DNA of 64,000 bases from Novosphingobium sp. PP1Y. Lineage in GTDB: Bacteria > Pseudomonadota > Alphaproteobacteria > Sphingomonadales > Sphingomonadaceae. The first letter of the stretch is position 1. Every line of letters begins with the position of its first letter. The position numbers and the translations under genes were made by a program. Shown here piece after piece: positions 25,020-35,818 of the stretch. The notes beneath the pieces were generated by a model. It saw only the letters and a program-made list of their open reading frames with translations, was not told where the DNA came from and did no database searches. Location of the stretch: the NCBI RefSeq assembly GCF_000253255.1, contig NC_015580.1, positions 3,113,001-3,177,000 on the forward strand, in the 5' to 3' direction.

Positions 25020-25199
25020 TCAGCGCAGCTTGGCAATCGTCATGCCATGCTGACGCGCTGCGTCCTTGGTCGATTCCTCGGTGCGGTTAAGCGCCTTGGC
25101 AATCTCCTTGAGCCCCTTCCCCTTGCCCGCCAGCATTTGCAGCTTTTGCAGTTCATCGGGTTTCCAGGGTTGCTTATGCTTGGCAATCTTCTGGCTCAT
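25020..25199 (-). CDS. 59-residue GcrA/SANT-like helix-turn-helix protein
   Basis: A very small protein starting MSQKIAKHKQPWKPDELQKL and ending HGMTIAKLR. The middle (LKEIAKALNRTEESTKDAARQ) resembles the short helix-turn-helix of the GcrA N-terminus and of Myb/SANT-like mini-proteins: a tryptophan, an LxxL helix, then IAxxLNRT and a recognition helix. It is basic and probably binds DNA. The ribosome site AAAGGAGGACAAGC just before the ATG is nearly ideal, and an intrinsic terminator follows the stop, which supports a real gene. It lies 70 nt downstream of topA on the same strand, so it may share the topA transcript. The function is unknown. Confidence 0.7.
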   Translation of the reverse strand: MSQKIAKHKQPWKPDELQKLQMLAGKGKGLKEIAKALNRTEESTKDAARQHGMTIAKLR

Positions 25200-25269
25200 T
25201 GCTTGTCCTCCTTTGTCGGTTGCCGGGCAATGAAACGAAAGCCGGTCGCGAAATCCGGCGCCATTGCGC

Positions 25270-27912
<2,643 letters not shown>

Positions 27913-27932
27913 TTCAGACTTTCGATAAGCGC

Positions 27933-27972
27933 TACGCGCGTGCGCATGTACGCACACATATACACACGTACA
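27933..27972. repeat. 40-nt alternating pyrimidine-purine tract upstream of topA
   Basis: From 27933 to 27972 every step alternates pyrimidine and purine without interruption (TACGCGCGTGCG, then CATGTACGCACACATATA, then CACACGTACA). Such sequence readily adopts left-handed Z-DNA under negative supercoiling, and this one has both CG and CA/TG steps. It sits in the topA leader or promoter, 21 nt from the start codon. Confidence 0.85.
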
Positions 27973-28060
27973 AGTTGGGTCGGGCTTTGAGCGCCCGTCA
28001 AGAGGGCATCGACCATGCACCGGACAATGCCGATCGAGCTGCGAATCATGGGGGAAGCCA

Positions 28061-29176
28061 TCACGCCCGGCTGACCCGGCCTCCGGCATGGCGCACGAGC
28101 GCACCGGCGATCTCCAGTTCCAGCAGCGCAAGCTGCACGGCCGCCGGACTGGCGCCGGACTGGCGGATCAACTCGTCGACGGGCACCGGGGCCGTGGTGA
28201 GCAGGTCGGCGAGCGGCGCGGGCTCCGCCTCGGAAATATCCTCGCAGTCCCCCCAGTCCGGCATGGCTTCGCGGAATGTCGAGCGCGCCGATCCATCGAA
28301 ACCGCTGAGCAGCTCGATCACGTCCTCGGCACGCTGGACGAGGATAGCGCCGTCGCGAATGAGCTGGTTGCAGCCGTGCGATCGCGGGTCGAGCGGCGAG
28401 CCGGGGATCGCCATGACTTCGCGGCCCATCTCTCCGGCCAGCCGCGCCGTGATCAGCGAACCGGAACGCGGGGCGGCCTCTACCACCAGGGTTCCTGAAC
28501 TCAGGCCGGCGATGATCCGGTTGCGCGACGGAAAGTGCCGCGCCAGCGGCTCCGTGCCCGGCGGTTGCTCGGCGATCAGCAGGCCGTCCAGTGCAATCCG
28601 TTCCTGCAGCTCTGCGTGTTCCGGCGGATAGGTCACGTCGATGCCGCTGGCGATCACTCCCACGGTCGCGCCGCCGGCGCCAAGCGCGCCGTGATGGGCG
28701 GCGCCGTCGATGCCGCGGGCAAGGCCAGAGACGACCGTCATGCCCGCGTCCGCCAGTTCTCCGGCCAGCATCCGGGCAAGCCTGACTGCCGCTGCGGAGG
28801 CGTTGCGCGCGCCGACGAGCGCAACACACGGCGCTGCCAGGAATGCAGCATCGCCCCTGACGATCAGGATCGGCGGCGGCGCCTCGCTTGCGGCGAGCAG
28901 CGCAGGATACTCGGGCGCATCGTGGAAGAGATAGCGCGCCCCTGCCCGGCGCACTGCCCTCGCCTCATCGAGTGCAACCTGCTCGGGCGCCGGTCGATAG
29001 CGCTTGCCGGAGCGCCCCGCGATTTCGGGCAGCGCCTCGACGGCCCGGCGCGCATCGCCGAAGCGCGCAAGGAGCTGCGCGTAAGTGACGGGACCGACAT
29101 TGGGCGAGCGCAGCAGACGGATGCGCGCAAGCGCTTCCTCCCTGTCGATCGCGGCAAGCGCCTGCCCGCCGCTCAC
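28061..29176 (-). CDS. dprA: DNA-processing protein DprA (Smf)
   Basis: A 371-residue protein that loads RecA onto incoming single-stranded DNA during natural transformation. The Rossmann-like core has ALVGARNASAAAVRLARMLA, then GMTVVSGLARGIDGAAHHGAL, AVIASGIDVTYPPEHAEL and FPSRNRIIAGLSSGTLVVEA. A short helix-hairpin-helix-like region precedes it (LLRSPNVGPVTYAQLL). The last 60 residues form a DprA-type winged helix. The gene is upstream of topA on the same strand and 13 nt after plsY. It is widely conserved even in non-competent bacteria, so competence cannot be concluded. Confidence 0.93.
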   Translation of the reverse strand: MSGGQALAAIDREEALARIRLLRSPNVGPVTYAQLLARFGDARRAVEALPEIAGRSGKRYRPAPEQVALDEARAVRRAGARYLFHDAPEYPALLAASEAPPPILIVRGDAAFLAAPCVALVGARNASAAAVRLARMLAGELADAGMTVVSGLARGIDGAAHHGALGAGGATVGVIASGIDVTYPPEHAELQERIALDGLLIAEQPPGTEPLARHFPSRNRIIAGLSSGTLVVEAAPRSGSLITARLAGEMGREVMAIPGSPLDPRSHGCNQLIRDGAILVQRAEDVIELLSGFDGSARSTFREAMPDWGDCEDISEAEPAPLADLLTTAPVPVDELIRQSGASPAAVQLALLELEIAGALVRHAGGRVSRA

Positions 29177-29189
29177 GCGCAGGCCTCCG

Positions 29190-29777
29190 TCAGGACTTCT
29201 TGCTGCCGCCCACCCTGGGCTCGGTTCCGGCGCGAAGCCGCGCGATGTTCTCGCGGTGCTGGAACAGCACGATCGCAGCGATGACGGCGAGGACGAGCGC
29301 GGCGTCCTGGTGCCCCAGCGCCAGGGCCACCAGCGGAGCGACCACGGCCGCCGTCATGCCCGCGACAGAAGAAATCTTCACGGTCAGGAGCAGGCCGATC
29401 CAGGTCAAGGCATAGGCAAGGCCCACCGGCCAGGCGAGGCCGAAGGCAATGCCCGCCGTCGTCGCCACGCCCTTGCCGCCGCGAAACTTCAGCCACACCG
29501 GGAAACAGTGCCCCAGAAATGCGCCGAGTGCAGCCAGCCAGACCGATGCCGGCCACAGCACCGCGGCGATCAGCACCGCGGCAAGGCCCTTGAGCAGGTC
29601 CAGCAGGAGGGTGGCCGCAGCCAGCCCCTTGCGTCCGGTGCGCAGCACATTGGTTGCGCCGATGTTGCCCGAACCGATCGAGCGCAAGTCGCCCGCACCG
29701 GCAATCCGGGTGATGATGAGGCCAAAGGGTACGGAGCCGAGCGCGTAGCCCAGTGCCAAAGCGAATATCCACTGCAT
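29190..29777 (-). CDS. plsY: acyl-phosphate:glycerol-3-phosphate acyltransferase
   Basis: A 195-residue inner-membrane acyltransferase that makes lysophosphatidic acid from acyl phosphate and glycerol 3-phosphate, the first step of phospholipid synthesis. The PlsY motifs are visible: YALGSVPFGLIIT with the SIGSGNIGATNVLR block near residue 35, GHCFPVWLKFRGGKGVATTAG near 90, and LFQHRENIARL near the end. Around six helices are present. It starts the minus-strand run plsY-dprA, divergent from murI. Confidence 0.95.
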   Translation of the reverse strand: MQWIFALALGYALGSVPFGLIITRIAGAGDLRSIGSGNIGATNVLRTGRKGLAAATLLLDLLKGLAAVLIAAVLWPASVWLAALGAFLGHCFPVWLKFRGGKGVATTAGIAFGLAWPVGLAYALTWIGLLLTVKISSVAGMTAAVVAPLVALALGHQDAALVLAVIAAIVLFQHRENIARLRAGTEPRVGGSKKS

Positions 29778-29871
29778 GCGCCTCCCTTAGCGGTTTGCTC
29801 TGGAATGGCGAAGCCTAGTTGCTCTTTCGTCATGGCAGCGGTTAACAGGTCGCAAGGTTCAGGGAAAAACG

Positions 29872-30717
29872 ATGTCCTCCGATAGTTCCACCACCGGGCA
29901 GACCGCAGGCGACCGGGCCAGCAACGAACCGTCAGCTCCGATTCTCCTGTTCGACTCGGGGGTTGGTGGCCTCACGGTGCTGGAGGAAGTGCGCAAGCTC
30001 CAGCCCGCCATGCCGGTGATCTACGCGGCGGACACGGCCGGCCTGCCATATGGCACCAAGAGCGAGGCGCAAGTCGCCGCCCGCGTCGCCGGATTGCTCG
30101 GCCGCATGACGGAGCGCTTCAAGCCACGACTCGTATGCATCGCCTGCAACACCGCCTCGACGATCGCCCTGGGCATGGTTCGCGACGTGCTCGAGGTTCC
30201 GATCGTGGGCACCGTTCCGGCGATCAAGCCGGCTGCGGCCATGACGCGCAGCGGCGTGATCGGCCTGCTGGGCACCGAAGCGACGATCCGGCAGGCCTAC
30301 GTCGACCGGCTCGAGCACGAATTCGCCGCCGACAAGATCCTGCTGCGCCATGGCGCTCCGGGTCTCGTCGAGGCAGCCGAAGCGAAGCTGCGCGGCGAGC
30401 CGGTGGACATGAGAATCATCCGGGAGGCCTGCGAGGCCCTGCGATCAAGGCCCGATGGCGAGCGGATCGACACCGTCGTTCTCGCCTGTACGCACTTTCC
30501 ACTGCTCAGGACCGAGCTGGCCGAAGTCTTCGGTCCGGACGTGCGCTTCGTGCACGGCGCCGCAGGTATCGCACGCCAGATCGCGCGGCTCACTGACGAA
30601 CAGGCATGCACTCGCCAGGTACCCGACCGGGCGCTCTTCACCGGGCCGGAAGGCACGCCGGGCGCATATCGCGAAGCGCTGGCGAACTTTGGGCTGATCG
30701 AGGGCGGAAAATTTTGA
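29872..30717 (+). CDS. murI: glutamate racemase
   Basis: A 281-residue cofactor-independent racemase supplying D-glutamate for peptidoglycan. The core starts with LLFDSGVGGLTVLEEVRK. The two catalytic cysteines lie in CIACNTAS near residue 93 and LACTHFPLL near 205. A 22-residue hydrophilic N-terminal extension rich in serine and threonine precedes the core. The ribosome site AGGGAAAAACG precedes the ATG. The stop overlaps a TTG start of the next gene (TTGA), indicating coupling. Confidence 0.94.
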   Translation: MSSDSSTTGQTAGDRASNEPSAPILLFDSGVGGLTVLEEVRKLQPAMPVIYAADTAGLPYGTKSEAQVAARVAGLLGRMTERFKPRLVCIACNTASTIALGMVRDVLEVPIVGTVPAIKPAAAMTRSGVIGLLGTEATIRQAYVDRLEHEFAADKILLRHGAPGLVEAAEAKLRGEPVDMRIIREACEALRSRPDGERIDTVVLACTHFPLLRTELAEVFGPDVRFVHGAAGIARQIARLTDEQACTRQVPDRALFTGPEGTPGAYREALANFGLIEGGKF

Positions 30718-31526
30718 CTCCAAGGCTGAACCTGCTTCTTATCGCACTGATCCTGATTGTCGGCCTGCCCTACTACTGGTTCCAGCTCGACGCGGACCGT
30801 GACGGCGCCATGCCGAAGGGGCTTTCGATCGCGCAGCTGCGCTCTCTCGCGGAGAGCATACCGGGCCAGAAGCCGACCGCCGTGAAATACGAGCAGCTTG
30901 GCTATCGCTACATCCTGAGCAACAAGCTGGCGGCAGGCACAGGCCTGCGCCCTGCCCGCTCGGCGCTGCGGGCCTATGAGCTTATCGTTCCGGGCAAAGG
31001 TCCGATCACCATCGACGGCGGCACGACGCCCGCCGCAGCCGAGCAGTACAATGTCCGCGAGTTCGACCATATGGCCGAGCGCCGGATCGACAACGCGGCA
31101 AAGAACGCCAGCCTGTCCCTGCTTCTGGTCGATCACCCGCTGCATAACGGCAATGACGGCTTCAGCCTGCCCCGCGCCCGGGCGATGCCAATGGCCGAAA
31201 CCGGCGAGCCGCATGCGGTGGCGCCGGGCGTCGTCGTCATTCCGCTGCCCGGCCTCACCATCGGTTCGAACATGATCTACGCCCGCCTCGCAAACGGGCG
31301 CGAATTCCTCTTCACCGGGGACGCCGCGATGATCGACAGCAGCTGGAAGGAAGTGCTGCCGCCGGCGCGCATCGTCACCAGCTACCTGCGTCCGCAGGAG
31401 CGCAAGGAAATCGTCTCCTGGTTGATGACGATCAATGCCCTGGCACGAGCCGCTCCCCATATGACCGTCATCTCGGGCCATGAACCGTCAGTCCTTACCT
31501 CGGTAAAGCGCGGATTTGCGGATTAA
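30714..31526 (+). CDS. membrane-anchored metallo-beta-lactamase-like protein coupled to murI
   Basis: A 270-residue protein with one N-terminal hydrophobic helix (LNLLLIALILIVGLPYYWF) and a probable periplasmic domain. Parts recall the metallo-beta-lactamase fold: LIVPGKGPITIDGGTT for the early strands, a degenerate HNGNDGFSLPRA, LTIGSNMIYARLANGREFLFTGDAA for the GD loop and VISGHEPS for the late histidine. The classic HxHxDH zinc motif is missing. I use TTG 30714, which overlaps the murI stop as TTGA and follows GGGCGGAAAA. Function is unknown; the coupling suggests an envelope role. The fold call is an inference from motif order. Confidence 0.65.
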   Translation: MTPRLNLLLIALILIVGLPYYWFQLDADRDGAMPKGLSIAQLRSLAESIPGQKPTAVKYEQLGYRYILSNKLAAGTGLRPARSALRAYELIVPGKGPITIDGGTTPAAAEQYNVREFDHMAERRIDNAAKNASLSLLLVDHPLHNGNDGFSLPRARAMPMAETGEPHAVAPGVVVIPLPGLTIGSNMIYARLANGREFLFTGDAAMIDSSWKEVLPPARIVTSYLRPQERKEIVSWLMTINALARAAPHMTVISGHEPSVLTSVKRGFAD

Positions 31527-31628
31527 GGTGAATGAGACATCTGACTGGTCATGGACCGAAGTATAATGTAAACGGCCGCCGTCTTTAGGGTAAAAGGCCC
31601 CGCAGAGGTAACGCAGGACACCGCCTAC

Positions 31629-32843
31629 GTGAACTACGAGCACATTTTCGACCAGGCCATCGAACGCCTGCACTCCGAAGGCCGCTACCGTGTCTTCATC
31701 GACATCCTGCGCAACAAGGGGGCCTACCCCAACGCGCGGTGCTTCGCCGGTCACAATGGCCCGAAGCCGATCACGGTCTGGTGCTCGAACGACTACCTCG
31801 CCATGGGCCAGCACCCCAAGGTCATCGAAGCGATGGAAGGGGCGCTGCAGGACGTCGGCGCCGGATCGGGCGGAACCCGCAATATCGGCGGCAACACGCA
31901 CTATCACATCGAGCTCGAGAGCGAGCTGGCCGACCTGCACGGCAAGCAGGGCGCGCTGCTGTTCACGTCCGGCTACGTCTCGAACGACGCCACGCTCTCG
32001 ACGCTGGCCAAGTTGCTGCCCGGCTGCGTCATTTTCTCGGACGAGCTCAACCACGCCAGCATGATCGCAGGGATCCGCAATTCCGGCTGCGAGAAGAAGG
32101 TATTCCGCCACAACGACCTCGAACACCTCGAGGAACTCCTGGCTGAAACCGATCCCGCATTGCCCAAGCTGATCGCGTTCGAGTCGGTCTACTCGATGGA
32201 CGGCGACGTCGCGCCGATCCACGCGATCTGCGACCTTGCCGACAAGTACAACGCCCTCACCTACATCGACGAAGTTCACGCGGTCGGCATGTACGGCCCG
32301 CGCGGCGGCGGCATCACAGACCGCGACGAGGCAGCCCACCGCATCGACATCATCGAGGGCACGCTGGGCAAGGCGTTCGGCGTCATGGGCGGCTACATCG
32401 CGGCCGACACCAAGATCATCGACTGCATCCGCTCCTATGCCCCGGGCTTCATCTTCACCACCTCACTCTCGCCGGTTCTGGTCGCGGGCGTGCTGGCTTC
32501 GGTGAAGCACCTCAAGAGTTCGAACGAGGAACGCGAAGGCCAGCAGCGTTCGGCCGGCATGCTCAAGCAGATGTTCCGCGACGCCGGCCTGCCGGTGATG
32601 GACTCGACCACGCACATCGTCCCGCTGATGGTGGGCGATCCGGTCAAGGCCAAGAAAATCAGCGACATCCTGCTTGCCGAGTACGGCGCCTATGTCCAAC
32701 CGATCAACTTCCCGACAGTGCCGCGCGGCACCGAGCGACTGCGCTTCACCCCGGGCCCTGCCCATACCGAGGCCATGATGCGCGACCTGACCAACGCGCT
32801 GGTCGAGATCTGGGAGCGCATGGAGATGAAGCTGGCCGCCTGA
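31629..32843 (+). CDS. hemA: 5-aminolevulinate synthase
   Basis: A 404-residue PLP enzyme that condenses glycine and succinyl-CoA to 5-aminolevulinate, the alphaproteobacterial entry to haem. The NYEHIFDQAIERLHSEGRYRVF start is typical of the family. Further blocks are WCSNDYLAMGQHPKV, GSGGTRNIGGNTHYH, IDEVHAVGMYGPRG and the PLP lysine in EGTLGKAFG near residue 246. The start codon is GTG at 31629; its ribosome site is weak. Succinyl-CoA from the mutase in this window is a substrate. An intrinsic terminator follows. Confidence 0.96.
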   Translation: MNYEHIFDQAIERLHSEGRYRVFIDILRNKGAYPNARCFAGHNGPKPITVWCSNDYLAMGQHPKVIEAMEGALQDVGAGSGGTRNIGGNTHYHIELESELADLHGKQGALLFTSGYVSNDATLSTLAKLLPGCVIFSDELNHASMIAGIRNSGCEKKVFRHNDLEHLEELLAETDPALPKLIAFESVYSMDGDVAPIHAICDLADKYNALTYIDEVHAVGMYGPRGGGITDRDEAAHRIDIIEGTLGKAFGVMGGYIAADTKIIDCIRSYAPGFIFTTSLSPVLVAGVLASVKHLKSSNEEREGQQRSAGMLKQMFRDAGLPVMDSTTHIVPLMVGDPVKAKKISDILLAEYGAYVQPINFPTVPRGTERLRFTPGPAHTEAMMRDLTNALVEIWERMEMKLAA

Positions 32844-32896
32844 TTTTCAGGCATGGCCAGGCTCACTTTGGCGCCTGCAACAATTTCTACTCCTCA

Positions 32897-32929
32897 GGGC
32901 TCCCCGCTCAGGCGGCGGAGCCCTTTTTT
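32897..32929 (+). terminator. intrinsic terminator after hemA
   Basis: GGGCTCC and GGAGCCC form a perfect 7-bp stem with a 13-nt loop, followed immediately by TTTTTT. It lies 54 nt after the hemA stop. Confidence 0.85.
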
Positions 32930-33038
32930 GCGACCCGGCCAATCCCCAAGTTCTGCCCGTCGCGGCTGCGCGTCCGTCCCCGCGAGGCGCATCATCCCCT
33001 CCCTGCCCCCCGGCGGCGACACGATCATGAGGAATGAC

Positions 33039-34139
33039 ATGACAAAGCTTTTCGAGCCAATTCAGGTCGGCAATCTCACCCTCGCCAACCGCATCGTCAT
33101 CGCGCCGATGTGCCAGTACTCCGCCGAGGACGGGCGGATGACCGACTGGCACACCGTTCACCTTGGCACGCTTGCCCAGTCAGGCGCAGGAATCCTGACC
33201 ATCGAGGCTGCAGCGGTCACGCCCGAGGGGCGCATCTCCTATGCCGACGTCGGCCTTTGGGACGATCAGACTGAAGCGGCCATGGGCAAGGTTCTTGAGA
33301 GTGTGCGACGCTGGTCGGACATGCCGATCGCGCTCCAGCTTGCCCATGCCGGCCGCAAGGCCACCACGGCGCGCCCCTGGGATGGCGGCGCACAAATCGC
33401 GCCGGGCGAGGAGAACGGCTGGCAGACCCTCTCCGCTTCTGCGGTGCCGTTCCAGCCGCATGAAAATCCGCCCGAAGCGCTCGACGAAGCCGGTCTTGCC
33501 CGCATCCGCGATGCCTTTGCCGATTCCGCGCGCCGCGCAGCGCGCCTGGGCATCGATGCCATCCAGATCCACGCCGCGCATGGCTACTTGCTCCACCAGT
33601 TCCTTTCGCCGCTCTCCAACCATCGCGACGACGATTACGGCGGCAACCTGGAAAACCGGATGCGCTTCCCCCTCGAAATCTACGACGCCGTGCGCGCGGC
33701 CTTCCCGGCCGATAAGCCCGTGACCGTGCGCGTGTCGGGCACCGACTGGGTCGACGGCGGCTGGGATGCCGAGCAGACCGCCGCCTTCGCCCGCGCACTG
33801 GAAGCGCGCGGCTGCGCCGCCATCCACGTCTCCAGTGGCGGCCTCCATCCCGAACAGAAGATCCCGGTCGGCCCCAACTACCAGGTCCCGCTGGCACGAA
33901 AGGTCAAGGAAGCGGTCTCGATACCGGTCATCGCCGTCGGCCTGATCACCGAGCCGGAACAGGCCGAGGCCATTGTCGCCACCGGTGACGCCGACATGAT
34001 CGCGATTGCCCGCACGATCCTCTACGATCCGCGCTGGCCCTGGCACGCTGCCGCAAAGCTGGGCGCGCAGGTCAAGGCCGCGCCGCAGTACCTGCGCTGC
34101 CAGCCGCGTACCTACAAGGACCTGTTCGAACAGGACTGA
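33039..34139 (+). CDS. old-yellow-enzyme family NADPH:flavin oxidoreductase (YqjM/XenA class)
   Basis: A 366-residue FMN-dependent ene-reductase. The thermophilic-like class II marker is the cysteine in APMCQYSAEDG near residue 25. The substrate histidines appear in HAAHGYLLHQFLSP and the FMN block in VGLITEPEQAEAIVATGDADMIAIAR. The RDDDYGGNLENRMRFPLE segment is typical. The enzyme reduces activated C=C bonds of enals, enones or nitro compounds. I use ATG 33039, preceded by TGAGGA; an in-frame ATG lies 12 nt earlier. A strong hairpin terminator follows. Its physiological substrate is unknown. Confidence 0.9.
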   Translation: MTKLFEPIQVGNLTLANRIVIAPMCQYSAEDGRMTDWHTVHLGTLAQSGAGILTIEAAAVTPEGRISYADVGLWDDQTEAAMGKVLESVRRWSDMPIALQLAHAGRKATTARPWDGGAQIAPGEENGWQTLSASAVPFQPHENPPEALDEAGLARIRDAFADSARRAARLGIDAIQIHAAHGYLLHQFLSPLSNHRDDDYGGNLENRMRFPLEIYDAVRAAFPADKPVTVRVSGTDWVDGGWDAEQTAAFARALEARGCAAIHVSSGGLHPEQKIPVGPNYQVPLARKVKEAVSIPVIAVGLITEPEQAEAIVATGDADMIAIARTILYDPRWPWHAAAKLGAQVKAAPQYLRCQPRTYKDLFEQD

Positions 34140-34166
34140 CCGACCGCAGCAAAGCCTGAAACGAGA

Positions 34167-34201
34167 AAGCCCACCGCAGCATCGCTGCGGTGGGCTTTTC
34201 A
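34167..34201. terminator. bidirectional terminator between convergent genes
   Basis: AAGCCCACCGCAGC and GCTGCGGTGGGCTT form a perfect 14-bp stem with the loop ATC, with T-rich sequence on the plus-strand side and TTCTC on the minus-strand side. It sits between the ene-reductase gene and the converging ornithine decarboxylase gene. Confidence 0.85.
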
Positions 34202-34223
34202 ATTCCGGTCTGTGCCCTGCCGG

Positions 34224-35450
34224 TCAGCGCAGCGAGACTACGTTGTCCGAAACGCGCGGATCCTTGCGGCCGGTGTACAGGCTCGCCATCGGCTCGTCCG
34301 ATACGGTCACGACATCGCCCTGGCCGAAACCATTGAAGGCAGTGCGCATGGCGGCGCCGTAAGCACCGAGCATGCCCACCTCGATCCAGTCACCCGCCTT
34401 GATTTCCGCCGGCAGCATGAAGGGGCCCTCCATGAAGTCGGCATCGTCGCAGGTCGGGCCGTAGAACGAGAATTCCTGCATTTCGGCAACGTCGATGGCC
34501 GCATTGTCGTTGCTGCCACCGCGCGGAAGGTGCCGCACCGGGAAGCGCCAGGCGACGTGCGCGGCATCGTAGAGAGCGCCATAGGCACCATCGTTGATGT
34601 AAAGTTCATCGCCGCGACGCTTCTCGACCTTGACGATCAGCGAGTTGTACTCGGCCGACAGCGCCCGGCCCGGCTCGCACCAAAGCTCGGCGTTGTAGGC
34701 AATCGGCAGCGCCTCGAAGTGGCGGTGGATGATCGCGAAGTAGTCCTCGAGCGGCGGCGGCTCCATGCCCGGATAGCTCGACGGGAACCCACCGCCGACA
34801 TCGATCATGTCGATGACAACGCCGGCATCGGCAATCGCGGCACGCGCGCGCTCCAGCGCCTGGACATAAGCGAAAGGCGTCATGGCCTGCGAACCCACGT
34901 GGAAGCAGACGCCGAGCCAGTCGGCGACCTGGCGGGTCGCCTGCAGCAGCGGCGCGGCATCGGCCAGGTCGATGCCGAACTTCGAGGCCAGGCTCAGCTC
35001 CGAATATTCGGACGAGACGCGCAGGCGCACGCAGAGGCGCAGGTCGGCGGCGAGATTGCCTTCATCGTCGGCAGTCGCGGCGAGGATCTTTTCCAGTTCC
35101 TCCTGCGTATCGAGGCTGAAAGTGCGCACGCCATGAACGCGATAGGCCTCGCGAATGGCGCTCGCGGTCTTGACCGGGTGCATGAAGCACAGCGTTGCCG
35201 TGGGCAGGACGCCGCGAACCATGCGCACCTCGGCAATCGAGGCGACATCGTAATGCGTGATGCCGTTGTCCCACAGGATCTGTACGAGATCCGGGGACGG
35301 GTTCGCCTTCACCGCATAGAGCGACTTGCCCGGAAACTTCGTTGCAAAGAAGCGGGCAGCGCGCGCAGCAGCGTGCGGGCGGTTCAGGATAACGGGTTCG
35401 TCAGGCGCCAGGGCGCGAACTACAGCCGGTGCGTCAGGATGTTCGAGCAA
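34224..35450 (-). CDS. ornithine (or lysine) decarboxylase, alanine-racemase-fold type
   Basis: A 408-residue PLP enzyme of the fold-type III eukaryotic-like ornithine/lysine decarboxylase family, making putrescine (or cadaverine). The PLP lysine is K48 in SLYAVKANPS. Other blocks are HVGSQ, DVGGGFPSSYPG, CEPGRALSAEYN, and the catalytic cysteine in GPTCDDADF near residue 331. The start is TTG 35450, 11 nt after a GGGGG stretch. It is the ornithine-consuming partner of the two downstream-logic genes at 35819-38364. A 368-nt structured leader precedes it. Activity on lysine cannot be ruled out. Confidence 0.9.
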   Translation of the reverse strand: MLEHPDAPAVVRALAPDEPVILNRPHAAARAARFFATKFPGKSLYAVKANPSPDLVQILWDNGITHYDVASIAEVRMVRGVLPTATLCFMHPVKTASAIREAYRVHGVRTFSLDTQEELEKILAATADDEGNLAADLRLCVRLRVSSEYSELSLASKFGIDLADAAPLLQATRQVADWLGVCFHVGSQAMTPFAYVQALERARAAIADAGVVIDMIDVGGGFPSSYPGMEPPPLEDYFAIIHRHFEALPIAYNAELWCEPGRALSAEYNSLIVKVEKRRGDELYINDGAYGALYDAAHVAWRFPVRHLPRGGSNDNAAIDVAEMQEFSFYGPTCDDADFMEGPFMLPAEIKAGDWIEVGMLGAYGAAMRTAFNGFGQGDVVTVSDEPMASLYTGRKDPRVSDNVVSLR

Positions 35451-35818
35451 CTCAAGGGACCCCCAATCGGTGTGTTAGCGTCAAAGCTGCCTTGCGGTTT
35501 GGAAGTCCCCATGGGGCAGCGAGGGGCGGGATATAAGCCTGCGGTGATGAATCGCAAGTGAAAATCCGGAAGGTTCACAAAAACGTCACATAGGGTTTCC
35601 AGCCCTGCTCAGCAGGGTGGTTCCCGGTGACTACCTCCTGTGATTTCCGTATGTTACCCAGAAATCTCTCCACTCGGAAAAATGCAAACCCGGGGCGGCA
35701 GAACCGCCCCTCACACCAATAACAACGCCAGCGCTCACAAGAAGGTCCCGGCGACTCGCCGCCAAGGGGCCCGATCGCGCCTGCATTGAGACGAAAGGCC
35801 CCTACTCGCCTAAGCCCT
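35451..35818 (-). ncRNA. structured leader upstream of ornithine decarboxylase; possible speF motif
   Basis: This 368-nt gap contains no confident gene. Read on the minus strand it holds several helices: GGGGCGG pairs with CCGCCCC around loop TTCTG (35692-35710), and CCCTGC pairs with GCAGGG around TGA (35603-35617). There is also an AGGAGG at about 35634-35639 with no start codon at useful spacing. Alphaproteobacterial ornithine decarboxylase genes are known to carry the conserved speF leader motif, several hundred nucleotides long. Position and length fit, but I could not align it to the published model. Confidence 0.45.
35631..35786 (-). CDS. possible 51-residue upstream ORF in the decarboxylase leader
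   Basis: An ATG at 35786 opens a 51-codon frame in the decarboxylase leader that ends HRR-stop. The C-terminal part is aromatic and basic (LHFSEWRDFWVTYGNHRR). Enterobacterial speF is controlled by an arginine/ornithine-sensing leader peptide, so such a frame is plausible. The ribosome site is weak, no homologues are recognised, and the reading frame spans the strongest hairpin. I rate it as speculative. Confidence 0.2.
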   Translation of the reverse strand: MQARSGPLAASRRDLLVSAGVVIGVRGGSAAPGLHFSEWRDFWVTYGNHRR

